64,000 nucleotides of DNA from NCBI RefSeq assembly GCF_007990265.1, contig NZ_BJWH01000008.1, positions 62,001-126,000 on the forward strand, written 5' to 3'. The translations under genes were made by a program, and so were the position numbers. Every line of letters starts with the position of its first letter. Position 1 is the first letter of the stretch. The DNA is from Cellulomonas terrae (GTDB taxonomy: Bacteria > Actinomycetota > Actinomycetes > Actinomycetales > Cellulomonadaceae). Below are positions 50,148-59,340 of the stretch, piece by piece. Below the pieces are notes generated by a model, which was given only the letters and a program-made list of their open reading frames with translations, searched no databases and was not told the DNA's origin.

Positions 50148-51260
50148 GTGAACGATCTCGCAGGACCGGTCGCGCTCGCGCTGGTCGGCCTGTGGGTGGC
50201 GTACCTGGTGCCGCACAAGCTGCGGTACCGGCAGCAGCTGCTGGAGTCCCGGGCGGACGACCGGTTCTCCGAGGCGCTGCGGGTGGTCGCGGTGAGCGAC
50301 CGGCGCAGCCGCCAGGAGGCCGTCTCCGGGCCGACAGTGAGCAGCACAGCGGGGTTGCTGACCCCGGGCAAGGGGCTCCCGGTGGCCACCGGGAGCGTGA
50401 CAGGAGGCACCACCGTGGACCGACCGCACGGCACGCAGGACAGGATCACCGCCGACGCGGCCCGCCGCGCCGCGCAGGCACGTGCTGCCCGGGCGGCCTC
50501 GGTCGCGCGTCGTGGCGCCGCCGCGCGCCGTCGTGCGCTCCTGGCCGGGTTCCTCGTCGTCGCGAGCGTCGTCGCCTGGGCCGCGGTCGGTCTCAGCCCG
50601 CTCGTCACCTGGGTCGCGGGCGTCGTGCCCACGGTCCTGCTCGGCTCGGTCCTCGTGCTCGGCCGGCGCGCCGTCCTCGCGGGCCGTGAGGCCGACGAGG
50701 CCTGGGAGCAGAGGATCGCCGCGGAGCGTCGCGTGGCGTCCGGGCCGCGCACCGGTGCGATGCGTGCCGTCGCGACGGCGTCGGCGTCGGCGACGAGGCC
50801 CGACCCGGTCGTGGCCCCGACGGCTTCCGCGCCCCCGGCGGAGGCGCCCATGGCGTTCGTCACCGGCCGCGCCGTGCACCCGTCCGACGCCAGCACCGAG
50901 GTGTTCGCGCGGATCGTCGCGGACACGGGGGAGTCCGACGGCCCCGCCCGGCACGCGTCGACCGGGCAGGTCCCGGTGGTCCGCCGCTCCGCCGGCGAAC
51001 GCGCCCCGGAGACGGCGGGCGACGAGGACGAGGCCTGGTCGCCGGTCCCCGTCCCGCGCCCGACGTACACGATGAAGGCCTCCGCCCCGCGGCGCGAGCC
51101 GGCCCCGCTGGAGAACCTCGAGGGGTCGACCGCCGCCCGTACCGCCGACGTCGACGCACCCGCCGACGCCGAGCGGGCGCCGCTCGAGGCGCCTGTGGAG
51201 ACCACCGGCAGCATCGACCTCAACGCCGTCCTGGCCAAGCGCCGCGTCGCCGGGGAGTGA
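50148..51260 (+). CDS. Conserved actinobacterial membrane protein (Rv0996-like position)
   Basis: A 370-aa protein. An N-terminal helix (LAGPVALALVGLWVAYLVPHKL) and two more hydrophobic helices around residues 135-180 (LLAGFLVVASVVAWAAVGL, LVTWVAGVVPTVLLGSVLVLG) frame a basic loop. The C-terminal half is Pro/Ala-rich and acidic, likely cytoplasmic and disordered. The position after rimJ matches Rv0996 of M. tuberculosis; its role is unknown. GTG 50148 follows TACCGT by 6 nt. Confidence 0.85.
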   Translation: MNDLAGPVALALVGLWVAYLVPHKLRYRQQLLESRADDRFSEALRVVAVSDRRSRQEAVSGPTVSSTAGLLTPGKGLPVATGSVTGGTTVDRPHGTQDRITADAARRAAQARAARAASVARRGAAARRRALLAGFLVVASVVAWAAVGLSPLVTWVAGVVPTVLLGSVLVLGRRAVLAGREADEAWEQRIAAERRVASGPRTGAMRAVATASASATRPDPVVAPTASAPPAEAPMAFVTGRAVHPSDASTEVFARIVADTGESDGPARHASTGQVPVVRRSAGERAPETAGDEDEAWSPVPVPRPTYTMKASAPRREPAPLENLEGSTAARTADVDAPADAERAPLEAPVETTGSIDLNAVLAKRRVAGE

Positions 51261-51314
51261 CCCGCCGGATTTCGCGATCCACCGGGGCCTGGTGTTAGTC
51301 TTTAGGCCGCTCGC

Positions 51315-51389
<75 letters not shown>

Positions 51390-51394
51390 GCAGC

Positions 51395-51429
51395 ACGAAG
51401 GCGGCCCCCCTCCGGGAGGCCGCCTTCGT
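51395..51429 (+). terminator. Terminator of tRNA-Ala
   Basis: A 12-bp stem ACGAAGGCGGCC/GGCCGCCTTCGT with an 11-nt loop begins 8 nt after the tRNA. It is symmetric and may also serve the convergent SRPBCC gene at 51453. Confidence 0.8.
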
Positions 51430-51452
51430 CGTTCCGGAGAAGGCTCTGCAGG

Positions 51453-51959
51453 TCAGGCGAACAGGGCCCGGTAGTGGTCCGACTGCGCCGGGTGGTAGTC
51501 GCCGAAGTCGAGTGCTGCGACGTCGGCGCCGGTCTCCGCGGCGACGAGGCGGTCGAGGTAGTACTCCCAGCCTGGCCCGACGCCCGTCGCCACCTCCGCG
51601 TCCGGGACGGACTGGCTGAACGTCAGCGTGGTGGTGCCGTCCGCCTCGGTCAGCTCGAGCACGAAGTGCCAGACGTTCTCCTCGCCGACCACCTGCGAGG
51701 TGAGCGTGATGCGGCGGGGTGGGACGCACTCGTGGATCGTGAAGGTCTCGGGCTTGGTGTCGTCGCCCTCGGCGTTCATGCGGAAGAGGACCGAACCCGA
51801 GGTCGGGTCGCCGGTCCAGGTGCCGATCCAGCGTTCGAGCCGGTCGGACTCGGTGACCGCGGCCCACACGGACTCGATCGGCGCGCGGAACGTGCGGTCG
51901 AGCACGATGCTGTCGTGGCCGTCGCGGGTCTCTCGGCGGCCGGTGGGGCTGGGGGTCAT
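51453..51959 (-). CDS. SRPBCC (AHSA1-like) domain protein
   Basis: A 168-aa START-like protein. LDRTFRAPIESVWAAVTESDRLERWIGTW and the C-terminal GWEYYLDRLVAAE helix are typical AHSA1 features. The family binds hydrophobic ligands or co-chaperones. Gene pairs of ArsR plus SRPBCC are common; ATG 51959 overlaps the arsR stop by ATGA. Confidence 0.9.
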   Translation of the reverse strand: MTPSPTGRRETRDGHDSIVLDRTFRAPIESVWAAVTESDRLERWIGTWTGDPTSGSVLFRMNAEGDDTKPETFTIHECVPPRRITLTSQVVGEENVWHFVLELTEADGTTTLTFSQSVPDAEVATGVGPGWEYYLDRLVAAETGADVAALDFGDYHPAQSDHYRALFA

Positions 51960-52315
51960 GCTGTCTCCTCCTCGGGGTCGGTCGGCAGGGCTTCTCGATG
52001 GTCGCGGACGGTGCGGCGGACCTCGAGGTCGAGGCCGTCGAGGACCGAGTCGTCGAACCGGGGGCGCGGGCTCAGGTCGCGGAGCAGGCCTCGGACCGGT
52101 TCCAGCCCGTCGGCCAGCAGCGCGTAGTGACGTTCCCGTCCGTGCGCCTCGGCGCTGACCAGGCCGGCGTCCACGAGGACGCGCAGGTGCTTGCTGACGG
52201 CGGGTCGGCTGATCGGGTGCATGGCGGCGAGGTCGACCACGCGCGCCGGGCTCCGCGCGAGGGTGCGCAGCAGGTCTCGTCGCACCGGGTCGGCGAGCGC
52301 GGGGAACGGGTCCAT
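51956..52315 (-). CDS. ArsR-family transcriptional regulator
   Basis: A 119-aa winged-helix repressor: MDPFPALADPVRRDLLRTLARSPARVVDLAAMHPISRPAVSKHLRVLVDAGLV is the full ArsR HTH. No Cys metal-sensing motif is present, so it is of the non-metal class that pairs with SRPBCC proteins. ATG 52315 lies 5 nt from a strong dyad (52321-52344), which argues for autoregulation and a very short leader. Confidence 0.93.
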   Translation of the reverse strand: MDPFPALADPVRRDLLRTLARSPARVVDLAAMHPISRPAVSKHLRVLVDAGLVSAEAHGRERHYALLADGLEPVRGLLRDLSPRPRFDDSVLDGLDLEVRRTVRDHREALPTDPEEETA

Positions 52316-52320
52316 GGACT

Positions 52321-52344
52321 ATTGGTAACTAATCGGTTACCAAT
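52321..52344. promoter_or_regulatory. ArsR operator dyad
   Basis: ATTGGTAAC and GTTACCAAT form a perfect 9-bp dyad with a 6-bp centre, AT-rich against a GC-rich background, immediately upstream of arsR. Read on the minus strand it contains TTGGTAAC-type boxes typical of non-metal ArsR targets. Its position implies repression of the arsR-SRPBCC operon. Confidence 0.8.
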
Positions 52345-52354
52345 CTGTCAAGAG

Positions 52355-52386
52355 GAGGGCGGCCTCCCGTCCGGAAGGCCGCCCTC
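52355..52386 (-). terminator. Terminator after the GlsB/YeaQ gene
   Basis: GAGGGCGGCCT and AGGCCGCCCTC form a perfect 11-bp stem with a 10-nt loop, 21 nt after the stop of the minus-strand gene at 52408. It separates that transcript from the arsR promoter. Confidence 0.8.
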
Positions 52387-52407
52387 GTCGTGCTGGGTGC
52401 GTGGCGC

Positions 52408-52683
52408 TCAGAGGATGCTGCGGCGACGGCCGCGGCTCCCCGAGACGGCGGCGACACCGATGGCGGCGAGCACGACCTGGAACAGCAGCTCGACCCAGTC
52501 GACGCCCGCGGTGTCCTGCACGCCGACCAGGCTGGCCAGGTAGGTACCGAGCAGGGCCGCGACGATGCCGATGAGGATGGTCACGAGAAGGGAGATGCGC
52601 TGACGGCCGCGCACGAGCAGACGGCCGAGGATGCCGATCACGGCGCCGATGATGATGGCGGAGATGATGCCTTCGGGTGTCAT
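52408..52683 (-). CDS. GlsB/YeaQ/YmgE-family small membrane protein
   Basis: 91 aa with three hydrophobic segments (IISAIIIGAVIGILGRLL, ISLLVTILIGIVAALLGTYLA, VELLFQVVLAAIGVAAV). The Gly-rich helices and GRLLVRGRQ turn match the transglycosylase-associated (GlsB/YeaQ) family, usually stress induced. ATG 52683 has AAGGAG upstream. Confidence 0.9.
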   Translation of the reverse strand: MTPEGIISAIIIGAVIGILGRLLVRGRQRISLLVTILIGIVAALLGTYLASLVGVQDTAGVDWVELLFQVVLAAIGVAAVSGSRGRRRSIL

Positions 52684-52785
52684 GTGTGGAACTCCTTGAC
52701 TTCGAGGGGTTCGTCCGGGTACGACGGATGAATCTAGGGGGGATCCGACGGATCCGCGCGCCGAGCGCGGTGACAGAATGTCGCC

Positions 52786-53787
52786 GTGCCCTCCGCCATG
52801 CCCGCCGACGACGCGGGGCGCAGGCTCTGGGCACGGGCCCTGCACTGGGTCGACCCGCTCGTCGTGATGATCCTGTCCGCGCTCCTGCTGGGGCTGCTGC
52901 TGCCCGCGCGCGGGGTGGTCGCCGACGTCCTCGACGTGGCCCGCACGGCCGCGATCGTGCTCCTGTTCTTCCTGTACGGCGCCCGCATGGCCACCGGCGA
53001 GGTGTGGGCGGGGCTGCGCAGCTGGCGGCTGCAGGGGTCGATGCTCGCGGCGACCTACGTGGCGTTCCCGGTCCTCGGTCTGCTGGTCCAGCTCCTGCCG
53101 GACGCGGTGATCTCGTCCGAGCTCAAGACGGGCGTGCTGTACCTGTCGCTGCTGCCGTCCACCGTGCAGGCGTCCGTCGTGTTCACGTCCGTCGCGCGCG
53201 GCAACGTCGCCGGGGCGATCACGGGTGCCACGATCTCGAACGTCGTCGGCATCGTGCTGACGCCGCTGCTCGTCGGCGTGCTCATGGTCCGGACCTCCGG
53301 ACAGGCCGGCGGGAACCTCACCGGGATCCTCCTGCTGCTGCTCCTGCCGTTCGCCGCGGGGCAGCTGGTGCAGCGCTGGCTGGGGCCCTGGTTGCGGGCG
53401 CGGCCGCACCTCACGCGGGTGACCGACCGGAGCGTGATCGTCCTCGTCGCCTACACGTCGGTGAGCCAGGCGACGGTGTCCGGGGCGTGGTCGCACGTCA
53501 CCTGGGTCGCCCTCGTCATCCTCGTCGTGGTGTGCGCGGCCATGCTCGCCACGATGCTGCTGCTCACCTGGGACGGCGGACGTCGGCTCGGGCTGGCCCG
53601 CGGCGACCGGATCGCGCTGCTGATGTGCGGGTCGAAGAAGAGCCTCGCGACGGGCCTGCCGATGGCGGCGGTCCTGTTCGCCCCAGCGCTCGCCGCGAGC
53701 GTGGCGCTGCCCGTGATCGTCTTCCACCAGCTGCAGCTGGCCACGTGCGCGGTGCTCGCGCGCAGGCTCGCGGCGCAGGTCGAGTAG
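52786..53787 (+). CDS. Bile acid:sodium symporter-family (BASS/SBF-like) transporter
   Basis: A 333-aa membrane protein with about ten hydrophobic helices. LLFFLYGARMATGEVWAGL and the later LYLSLLPSTVQASVVFTSVARGNVAGA are signature segments of the SBF_like/YocS group, including the crossover region. Substrates in bacteria are organic anions such as pantoate or keto acids. GTG 52786 follows CAGAAT by 6 nt (leaderless type). Confidence 0.92.
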   Translation: MPSAMPADDAGRRLWARALHWVDPLVVMILSALLLGLLLPARGVVADVLDVARTAAIVLLFFLYGARMATGEVWAGLRSWRLQGSMLAATYVAFPVLGLLVQLLPDAVISSELKTGVLYLSLLPSTVQASVVFTSVARGNVAGAITGATISNVVGIVLTPLLVGVLMVRTSGQAGGNLTGILLLLLLPFAAGQLVQRWLGPWLRARPHLTRVTDRSVIVLVAYTSVSQATVSGAWSHVTWVALVILVVVCAAMLATMLLLTWDGGRRLGLARGDRIALLMCGSKKSLATGLPMAAVLFAPALAASVALPVIVFHQLQLATCAVLARRLAAQVE

Positions 53788-53832
53788 CGTTCAGCCGGAA
53801 CGATTCGACCCGCTCTCCTCCGAGGACCCCCC

Positions 53833-55308
53833 GTGCCCGACGCCATCGCCGTCATCCCGCAGCCCTCCGTGCTCGAGCAGACCGGCGACGCGCCGTTCGT
53901 GCTGACGGAGGCGACCACCGTCGTCGTCGACGGCCGACCGGACCTGATCGGCATCGCGGTGCTCGCGGCGGACCTCCTCGGCCGGGTCGGGGGCAGGGCC
54001 GTCGAGGTGCGGTACGCCGAGAGCAGCCCCGGCGCCGCGACCGGTGTGGTCCGGCTCCGGCTGGTCGAGTCGCTGCCGCCCGGCGACGAGGCGTACCGCG
54101 TGACCTCCCGCGCCGGTCGCATCGACCTCGAGGCCCGCACCCCCGCGGGGCTCGTGCGCGCGATCGTGACTCTGCGCCAGCTCGTCGTCGCCGCACCCGG
54201 AGGGGTCCTGCAGGTTCCCGCCGTGCGCATCGAGGACGCGCCGCGGTACCAGTGGCGCGGGCTGTCGGTCGACGTGGCCCGGCACTTCCTGCCGGTGCGC
54301 GACCTCAAGGTCGTCATCGGCCTCATGTCGCACTACAAGCTCAACGTCCTGCACCTGCACCTGACGGACGACCAGGGCTGGCGCCTGCACGTGCGGTCGC
54401 GGCCGCTGCTGACCCGGCTGTCCAGCAGCACCTCGGTCGACGGGGACCCCGGCGGCTTCTACACGGCCGAGGACTACGCGGACCTCGTCGCGTACGGGGC
54501 GGTCCGCGGTGTGCGCGTCGTCCCGGAGATCGACGTCCCCGGGCACGTCAACGCGGCCACGCACGCCTACGGGGAGCTGAACCCGAGCGGTGAGCCGACC
54601 GACAGCTACACGGGGATCGAGGTCGGCTTCAGCCGGCTGCACGCGGACCTGCCTGCGACCGGCCCGTTCCTCACGGACGTGTTCTCCGACGTCGCGGCGA
54701 TGACCCCCGGTGAGTACGTGCACATCGGTGGCGACGAGGTGCTGACGATGGAGGCCGACGAGTACGCCACGCTCGTCGCCGCCGCGTCCGCCGCGGTGCG
54801 CGCCGCCGGCAAGAAGGTCGTCGGCTGGCAGGAGATCGCCCACACCCCGTTGGAGCCGGGCACGGTCGTGCAGTACTGGGACACCCGCGTCGACCCGGCT
54901 CCGTTCGTCGCCGCCGCCCAGGCCGGAGCCCTGCTGCTCATGTCCCCGGGGTCGAAGGCGTACCTCGACATGAAGTACGACGCGAGCACCGAGCTCGGCC
55001 TGGAGTGGGCCGGTCACATCGAGCTGCGCGACGCCTACGACTGGGAGCCGTCGACCCTCATCGAGGGCGTGCCGGCGGAGTCCGTGATCGGCGTCGAGGC
55101 GGCCGTCTGGACCGAGACGCTGCGCGACCTGCCGGCGCTCACGCAGATGCTGCTGCCGCGGCTGGCCGCGATCGCCGAGGTCGCCTGGTCCGCACCCGAG
55201 CGCCGCGACTGGGACGACTTCCGCGACCGCGTCGCCCGCCAGGCACCGTTCTGGGACCGCCTCGGGCTGTCCTGGTACGCGAGCCCGCAGGTGGACTGGG
55301 CTCGCTGA
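53833..55308 (+). CDS. Beta-N-acetylhexosaminidase, GH20
   Basis: A 491-aa glycosidase that releases terminal GlcNAc or GalNAc from chitin fragments or peptidoglycan. An N-terminal GH20b domain is followed by the catalytic barrel: RGLSVDVARHFLPVRDLKVVIGLMSHYKLNVLHLHLTDDQGWR and YVHIGGDEV with the catalytic pair Asp 301-Glu 302. No signal peptide is seen, so it acts in the cytoplasm on imported sugars, or it is exported by an unknown path. GTG 53833 is the start before the conserved domain. It is 45 nt after the transporter gene. Confidence 0.94.
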   Translation: MPDAIAVIPQPSVLEQTGDAPFVLTEATTVVVDGRPDLIGIAVLAADLLGRVGGRAVEVRYAESSPGAATGVVRLRLVESLPPGDEAYRVTSRAGRIDLEARTPAGLVRAIVTLRQLVVAAPGGVLQVPAVRIEDAPRYQWRGLSVDVARHFLPVRDLKVVIGLMSHYKLNVLHLHLTDDQGWRLHVRSRPLLTRLSSSTSVDGDPGGFYTAEDYADLVAYGAVRGVRVVPEIDVPGHVNAATHAYGELNPSGEPTDSYTGIEVGFSRLHADLPATGPFLTDVFSDVAAMTPGEYVHIGGDEVLTMEADEYATLVAAASAAVRAAGKKVVGWQEIAHTPLEPGTVVQYWDTRVDPAPFVAAAQAGALLLMSPGSKAYLDMKYDASTELGLEWAGHIELRDAYDWEPSTLIEGVPAESVIGVEAAVWTETLRDLPALTQMLLPRLAAIAEVAWSAPERRDWDDFRDRVARQAPFWDRLGLSWYASPQVDWAR

Positions 55309-55320
55309 GGCGTCAGGGCG

Positions 55321-57297
55321 TCAGACCCACGTCTGCAGCCACATGTGCGAGTGCCAGAAGTCGTAGGGCACGATCCACGCGGACCAGAGCGGGTAGAAGA
55401 ACGCGCTGACGGCCACGATCAGCGCGACCAGCACCCCGGAGCCGATGATCGCCCACCGGCGTTCGCGTGGGTCGAGGTCCTTCGGTCCGACCACCAGGCC
55501 GATGACGTAGACCAGCGTGAGCACCACCCAGGGCGCGAACACGATCGAGTAGAACGTGAAGATCGTGCGGTGCTCGTAGGCGAACCACGGCAACCAGCCG
55601 GCTACCAGGCCGGACAGCACCGCCCCCGCGCGCCAGTCGCGGTACCGGAACAGCCAGACGAGCGCGACGATGATCGCCGCCGCCGCGCACCACCACAGGA
55701 CCGGGTTCCCGAGCGCGACGATCGCCTGCGAGCAGCTGCTCGCCCCGCACGCGTCCTGCGCCGCCTCACCGGTCAGCCCGGACACCTCGGTGGGGTAGAA
55801 GAACGACGTCGGACGCCACTGCACGATCCACCCGAGCGGGTGGGACGAGTACGAGTGCGGTGTCTCCAGCCCGTTGTGGAACCCCCACATGTCCTGGTGG
55901 TACTTCCAGAACGAGCGCAGCGCCGGCGGGAGCCACAGGACGCCCTGGTCCGGGTTCTGCTCCGCCCAGAGCCGACCGTAGGACTGCCGGTGCGTGAACC
56001 AGGACCACCACGAGCCGACGTAGACGACGAGCGCGATCCCGACCATCGCGACACCCGCGACGACACCGTCCTTGAGGATCCCCGCGCGCCACCAGTGCCG
56101 CACCCCGATGCTCCGGCGGGCGGTGAGGTCCCACGCCACGCTGAGCAGCCCGAACACCGCGAGGAAGTACAGGGCGGACCACTTGGTGCCCAGCGCCAGA
56201 CCGAGCAGCACGGCAGCCGCGAGCCGCCACCAGCGGACGCCCAGGCGTGGCCCGTCCCGGAGCTCCTCGCCCGCGTCCAGCCGTCGCGCGGTCCGCTCGG
56301 CCAGCCGCCGCCGTGCCTGGTCGCGGTCCAGCAGGAGCGCGCCGAACGCCGCGAGGACGAAGAACATGAGGAACGGGTCCAGGAGGCTGATCCGCGACAT
56401 GACGATCGCCTCGCCGTCGACCGCGAACAGCAGGCCCGCCAGCGTGCCGAGCGCCGTGGACGCGAACAGCCGCCGGCCGATGCGCGCGATCATCAGGACC
56501 GCCAGGATCCCGCAGACGGCCGCCGCGATGCGCCACGCGGCCGAGCTGCCGACACCGCCCCCGAGCTGGATCCCGAGGGCGATCAGCCACTTGCCCACCT
56601 GCGGGTGCACCACGTACGAGCCGACGTCGGTCAGGCTGCTGGTGTCACCCGCCTCGAACGCCGGGTTCGGGTCCTCGCCCCACGTCGCCTCGAAGCCGTT
56701 GACCAGCAGCGAGTACGCGTCCTTGACGTAGTACGTCTCGTCGAACACGAGCGTGTGGGGGCGGCCCAGGTCCCAGAGCCGCAGCACCGCGGCCAGCGCC
56801 GTGACGGCGAGCGGCCAGAGCCATCCCGTGAGCCGTTCGCGCGGCGTCGAGCCGAGCCGGAGCGTGTCGTCGCCCAGCAGCCGCCGCAGCAGCCGGCCGC
56901 GGGTGGACTCCTCGGGGCCCTCGAGCTCGCGCGGCTCGTCGTCGCGGTCGAGGACCGCCACGGCCACCGGAGCGCCGACCGGAGCGGTCGCGCCGGCTCC
57001 CACCGCTGCCCCTGCGCCCACGGCACCGACCGTCGTCTCGGACCCTGCGCTCCGGTCGGCCGTGTCCGTCGCGTCGACGGCCTCCGCCGGCGTGGGCTCG
57101 TCGACCCCGACCTCGACGCTCGTGTCGTCGGAGCCAGCCTGTCCGGTGCCGCCGACGGCAGCGGGCCCGTCCACGCTCTCGGCGACGACGGTCGCGCCCT
57201 CGACCGTCGTCGGGGCCTCGTCGGGAGCCGGGGAGGGGGCGGGGACCTCCTGACCTTCGGTCAGGGTCGAGGCGTCGTCGTCTCCGGTGGGCGGCAC
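55321..57297 (-). CDS. pmt: Protein O-mannosyltransferase (GT39), long N-terminal tail
   Basis: A 658-aa polytopic membrane enzyme that transfers mannose from polyprenyl-phosphate to secreted proteins, as in Rv1002c. The first extracytoplasmic loop has DLGRPHTLVFDETYYVKDAYSL with the DE catalytic motif; further motifs are ISLLDPFLMFFVLAAFGALLLDRDQAR and SYSSHPLGW. Residues 1-~125 are an acidic, Ala/Thr/Val-rich disordered tail not usual in the family. GTG 57297 is the start; 66 nt separate it from divergent rsmI, another conserved neighbour. Confidence 0.93.
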   Translation of the reverse strand: MPPTGDDDASTLTEGQEVPAPSPAPDEAPTTVEGATVVAESVDGPAAVGGTGQAGSDDTSVEVGVDEPTPAEAVDATDTADRSAGSETTVGAVGAGAAVGAGATAPVGAPVAVAVLDRDDEPRELEGPEESTRGRLLRRLLGDDTLRLGSTPRERLTGWLWPLAVTALAAVLRLWDLGRPHTLVFDETYYVKDAYSLLVNGFEATWGEDPNPAFEAGDTSSLTDVGSYVVHPQVGKWLIALGIQLGGGVGSSAAWRIAAAVCGILAVLMIARIGRRLFASTALGTLAGLLFAVDGEAIVMSRISLLDPFLMFFVLAAFGALLLDRDQARRRLAERTARRLDAGEELRDGPRLGVRWWRLAAAVLLGLALGTKWSALYFLAVFGLLSVAWDLTARRSIGVRHWWRAGILKDGVVAGVAMVGIALVVYVGSWWSWFTHRQSYGRLWAEQNPDQGVLWLPPALRSFWKYHQDMWGFHNGLETPHSYSSHPLGWIVQWRPTSFFYPTEVSGLTGEAAQDACGASSCSQAIVALGNPVLWWCAAAAIIVALVWLFRYRDWRAGAVLSGLVAGWLPWFAYEHRTIFTFYSIVFAPWVVLTLVYVIGLVVGPKDLDPRERRWAIIGSGVLVALIVAVSAFFYPLWSAWIVPYDFWHSHMWLQTWV

Positions 57298-57363
57298 GCG
57301 GTCATCGTAGGGGCGGTGCCTGTGCTGCGGGAGGGGGTTCCGGGAGGTGGCAGGCTGACCGGT

Positions 57364-58230
57364 GTGACCCCTTCGAGCCCCACCGGCCGACCCTCAGGCC
57401 GTCTCGTGCTGGCCGCGACACCGATCGGGAACACCGAGGACGCCTCGGCGCACCTGCGTCGGCTGCTCGCGGAGGCCGACGTCGTCGCTGCGGAGGACAC
57501 CCGTCGGCTGCGGGCGCTCGCGGCCCGGCTGGGGGTCGAGATCGGTGGTCGGGTGCTCAGCTTCCACGAGCACAACGAGGTCGAGCGGTCGGCGGAGGTG
57601 CTCGCGGTCGTCGCCGGTGGGGGCACGGTGGTCGTCGTGACGGACGCGGGGATGCCCGCGGTGTCGGACCCCGGGTTCCGCGTGGTGGGCGCCGCGGTCG
57701 CAGCGGGACTGCCGGTGACGGCCGCCCCCGGGCCGAGCGCTGTGCTCACCGCGCTCGCCCTGTCCGGGCTGCCGACCGACCGGTTCTGCTTCGAGGGGTT
57801 CCCACCGCGCAAGCCCGGCGAGCGGGCCCGGGCGTTCGAGCTCCTGGCCGACGAGCGCCGGACGATGGTGTTCTTCGAGGCACCGCACCGGCTCGACGAC
57901 ACCCTGGCGGCGATGGCCGTCGCGTTCGGCGCGGACCGGCCCGCCGCCGTCTGCCGCGAGCTGACCAAGACGTACGAGGAGATCGTCCGCGGACCCCTGG
58001 CGGACCTCGTGGCGTGGGCGTCCGCGGACCAGGTGCGCGGGGAGATCGTCGTGGTGGTCGGCGGGGCGGTCAACGCGGTGGAGCTGTCGACCGCGGACCT
58101 GGTCGCGGAGGTCCTGTCCCGCACGGACGCCGGCGACCGCCTGAAGGACGCGGTCGCCGAGGTGGCCGCAGCGGCAGGCGTCCCGAAGCGCGACCTGTAC
58201 GCGGCGGCCCTGGCAGCCAAACCCCGCTGA
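57364..58230 (+). CDS. rsmI: 16S rRNA (cytidine1402-2'-O)-methyltransferase
   Basis: A 288-aa RsmI that 2'-O-methylates C1402 of 16S rRNA. The tetrapyrrole-methylase fold is clear: LVLAATPIGNTEDASAHLRRLLAEADVVAAEDTRR, VVTDAGMPAVSDPG, FFEAPHRLDDTL and CRELTKTYEEIVRG. GTG 57364 precedes the conserved region directly. The order pmt-rsmI matches mycobacteria. Confidence 0.96.
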   Translation: MTPSSPTGRPSGRLVLAATPIGNTEDASAHLRRLLAEADVVAAEDTRRLRALAARLGVEIGGRVLSFHEHNEVERSAEVLAVVAGGGTVVVVTDAGMPAVSDPGFRVVGAAVAAGLPVTAAPGPSAVLTALALSGLPTDRFCFEGFPPRKPGERARAFELLADERRTMVFFEAPHRLDDTLAAMAVAFGADRPAAVCRELTKTYEEIVRGPLADLVAWASADQVRGEIVVVVGGAVNAVELSTADLVAEVLSRTDAGDRLKDAVAEVAAAAGVPKRDLYAAALAAKPR

Positions 58231-58255
58231 CCCCCTTGCTCGGCGTCGGCCGACG

Positions 58256-58307
58256 ACCAAGCCCTGAGTGACGCGTCGACGACCGAGTGCGTCACCCAGG
58301 GCTTGGT
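58256..58307. terminator. Bidirectional 19-bp hairpin between rsmI and cydB
   Basis: ACCAAGCCCTGaGTGACGC and GCGTCACcCAGGGCTTGGT pair over 19 positions with one mismatch and a 14-nt loop. It lies between two convergent genes and can end transcription from both sides. The rest of 58308-58416 shows nothing. Confidence 0.8.
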
Positions 58308-58416
58308 GCCCCGGTGGGCACCGTCCGCGGACAGGGCGGGGCCGACGGCAGGTCATCCCGTCGAACCCGACCTGGGCGCCGTTCCGACAGCCGTCGCGGT
58401 CTCCATGTCGGGGTCG

Positions 58417-59340
58417 TCAGTAGAAGACGGCGTCGCGCGGGCCGACCGGGTGGCGGAACGTCCACCGGACCCACGCCTGGGCCGCGAGCAGCACCGGGAC
58501 GCAGGCGAGCAGCACGAGCTCGAGGGTCGGTGCCGGCGACGGCACCGGCGCGAGGGCGAGCGCGGCGGCGACGACCGGGAGCACGCCGCCCACGACCACC
58601 GCGCCGAGCGCCCGGTGCAGCCGACCGGCCGCCAGCGCCGGACGCGCCACGAGCGCGGACCCGGAGCCGGCCAGCACCACGAGCGGCGGCAGGACGGCGG
58701 TCATCGGACCGTCGGCGGGGACGAGGACGACGTACGCGATCGCCGACGCCGCGAGCAGACCCGCCGACCACGGCAGGGACCGGGCGGCCAGCCGGGTGGC
58801 GCGCTCGCGCAGGACGCCCGAGGTCCGGACCGCGACGAAGGTGGTGCCGAGCACGCGCGTGACGGCGACCGCGGAGAGCGCCGTGAGGACCGGCACGACG
58901 ACGCGCGCGGTCGGCGACGGCTGCGGCGGGAGCCACACGAGCGCGGTCCCGAGCAGGGCTCCTGCGGACAGCGGCAGTGCGACCGAGGCAACGACGATCA
59001 CGCGTTCCCACGACGCCCGCCAGCGGACGCCCGGGCGTCGGCTGCGCAGCCACACGCCGGCGTCGCGGAGCACCCAGGTGACGAGCAGCGCGATCACCAG
59101 CGGGTAGGCGACGCCGAGGAGGTCGCGCTCGAGGTCGTGGAAGCCCGCGAGCAGCACGCCCGCGGCGGCGACGAGCCAGACCTCGCCCGCCAGCAGGAAC
59201 GGTCCGAGGGCGGTGAGGACGGTCCGGCGCTCGCCGGGGGTCCGGCCGACCTGGCGGAGAGTCGCGCCGAGGCCCTGGTTCATGCCGTCGAGGACGGCCC
59301 AGCCCGCGAGCGCGCCGACGAGCAGCAGGCTCCAGATCAT
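58417..59340 (-). CDS. cydB: Cytochrome bd ubiquinol/menaquinol oxidase subunit II
   Basis: A 307-aa membrane subunit with about eight helices, beginning MIWSLLLVGALAGWAVLDGMNQGLGATL. The usual FDLGVG-like segment is replaced by VLDGMNQGLG, as in several actinobacteria. It supports the haem-bearing subunit I. ATG 59340 overlaps the cydA stop by ATGA. No cydDC genes follow in the window. Confidence 0.9.
   Translation of the reverse strand: MIWSLLLVGALAGWAVLDGMNQGLGATLRQVGRTPGERRTVLTALGPFLLAGEVWLVAAAGVLLAGFHDLERDLLGVAYPLVIALLVTWVLRDAGVWLRSRRPGVRWRASWERVIVVASVALPLSAGALLGTALVWLPPQPSPTARVVVPVLTALSAVAVTRVLGTTFVAVRTSGVLRERATRLAARSLPWSAGLLAASAIAYVVLVPADGPMTAVLPPLVVLAGSGSALVARPALAAGRLHRALGAVVVGGVLPVVAAALALAPVPSPAPTLELVLLACVPVLLAAQAWVRWTFRHPVGPRDAVFY

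Noticed and set aside
55345-58230. 961-codon plus-strand frame reading through pmt into rsmI
   Set aside because: Only the last 288 codons (rsmI) are real; the earlier part is antisense to the mannosyltransferase gene.
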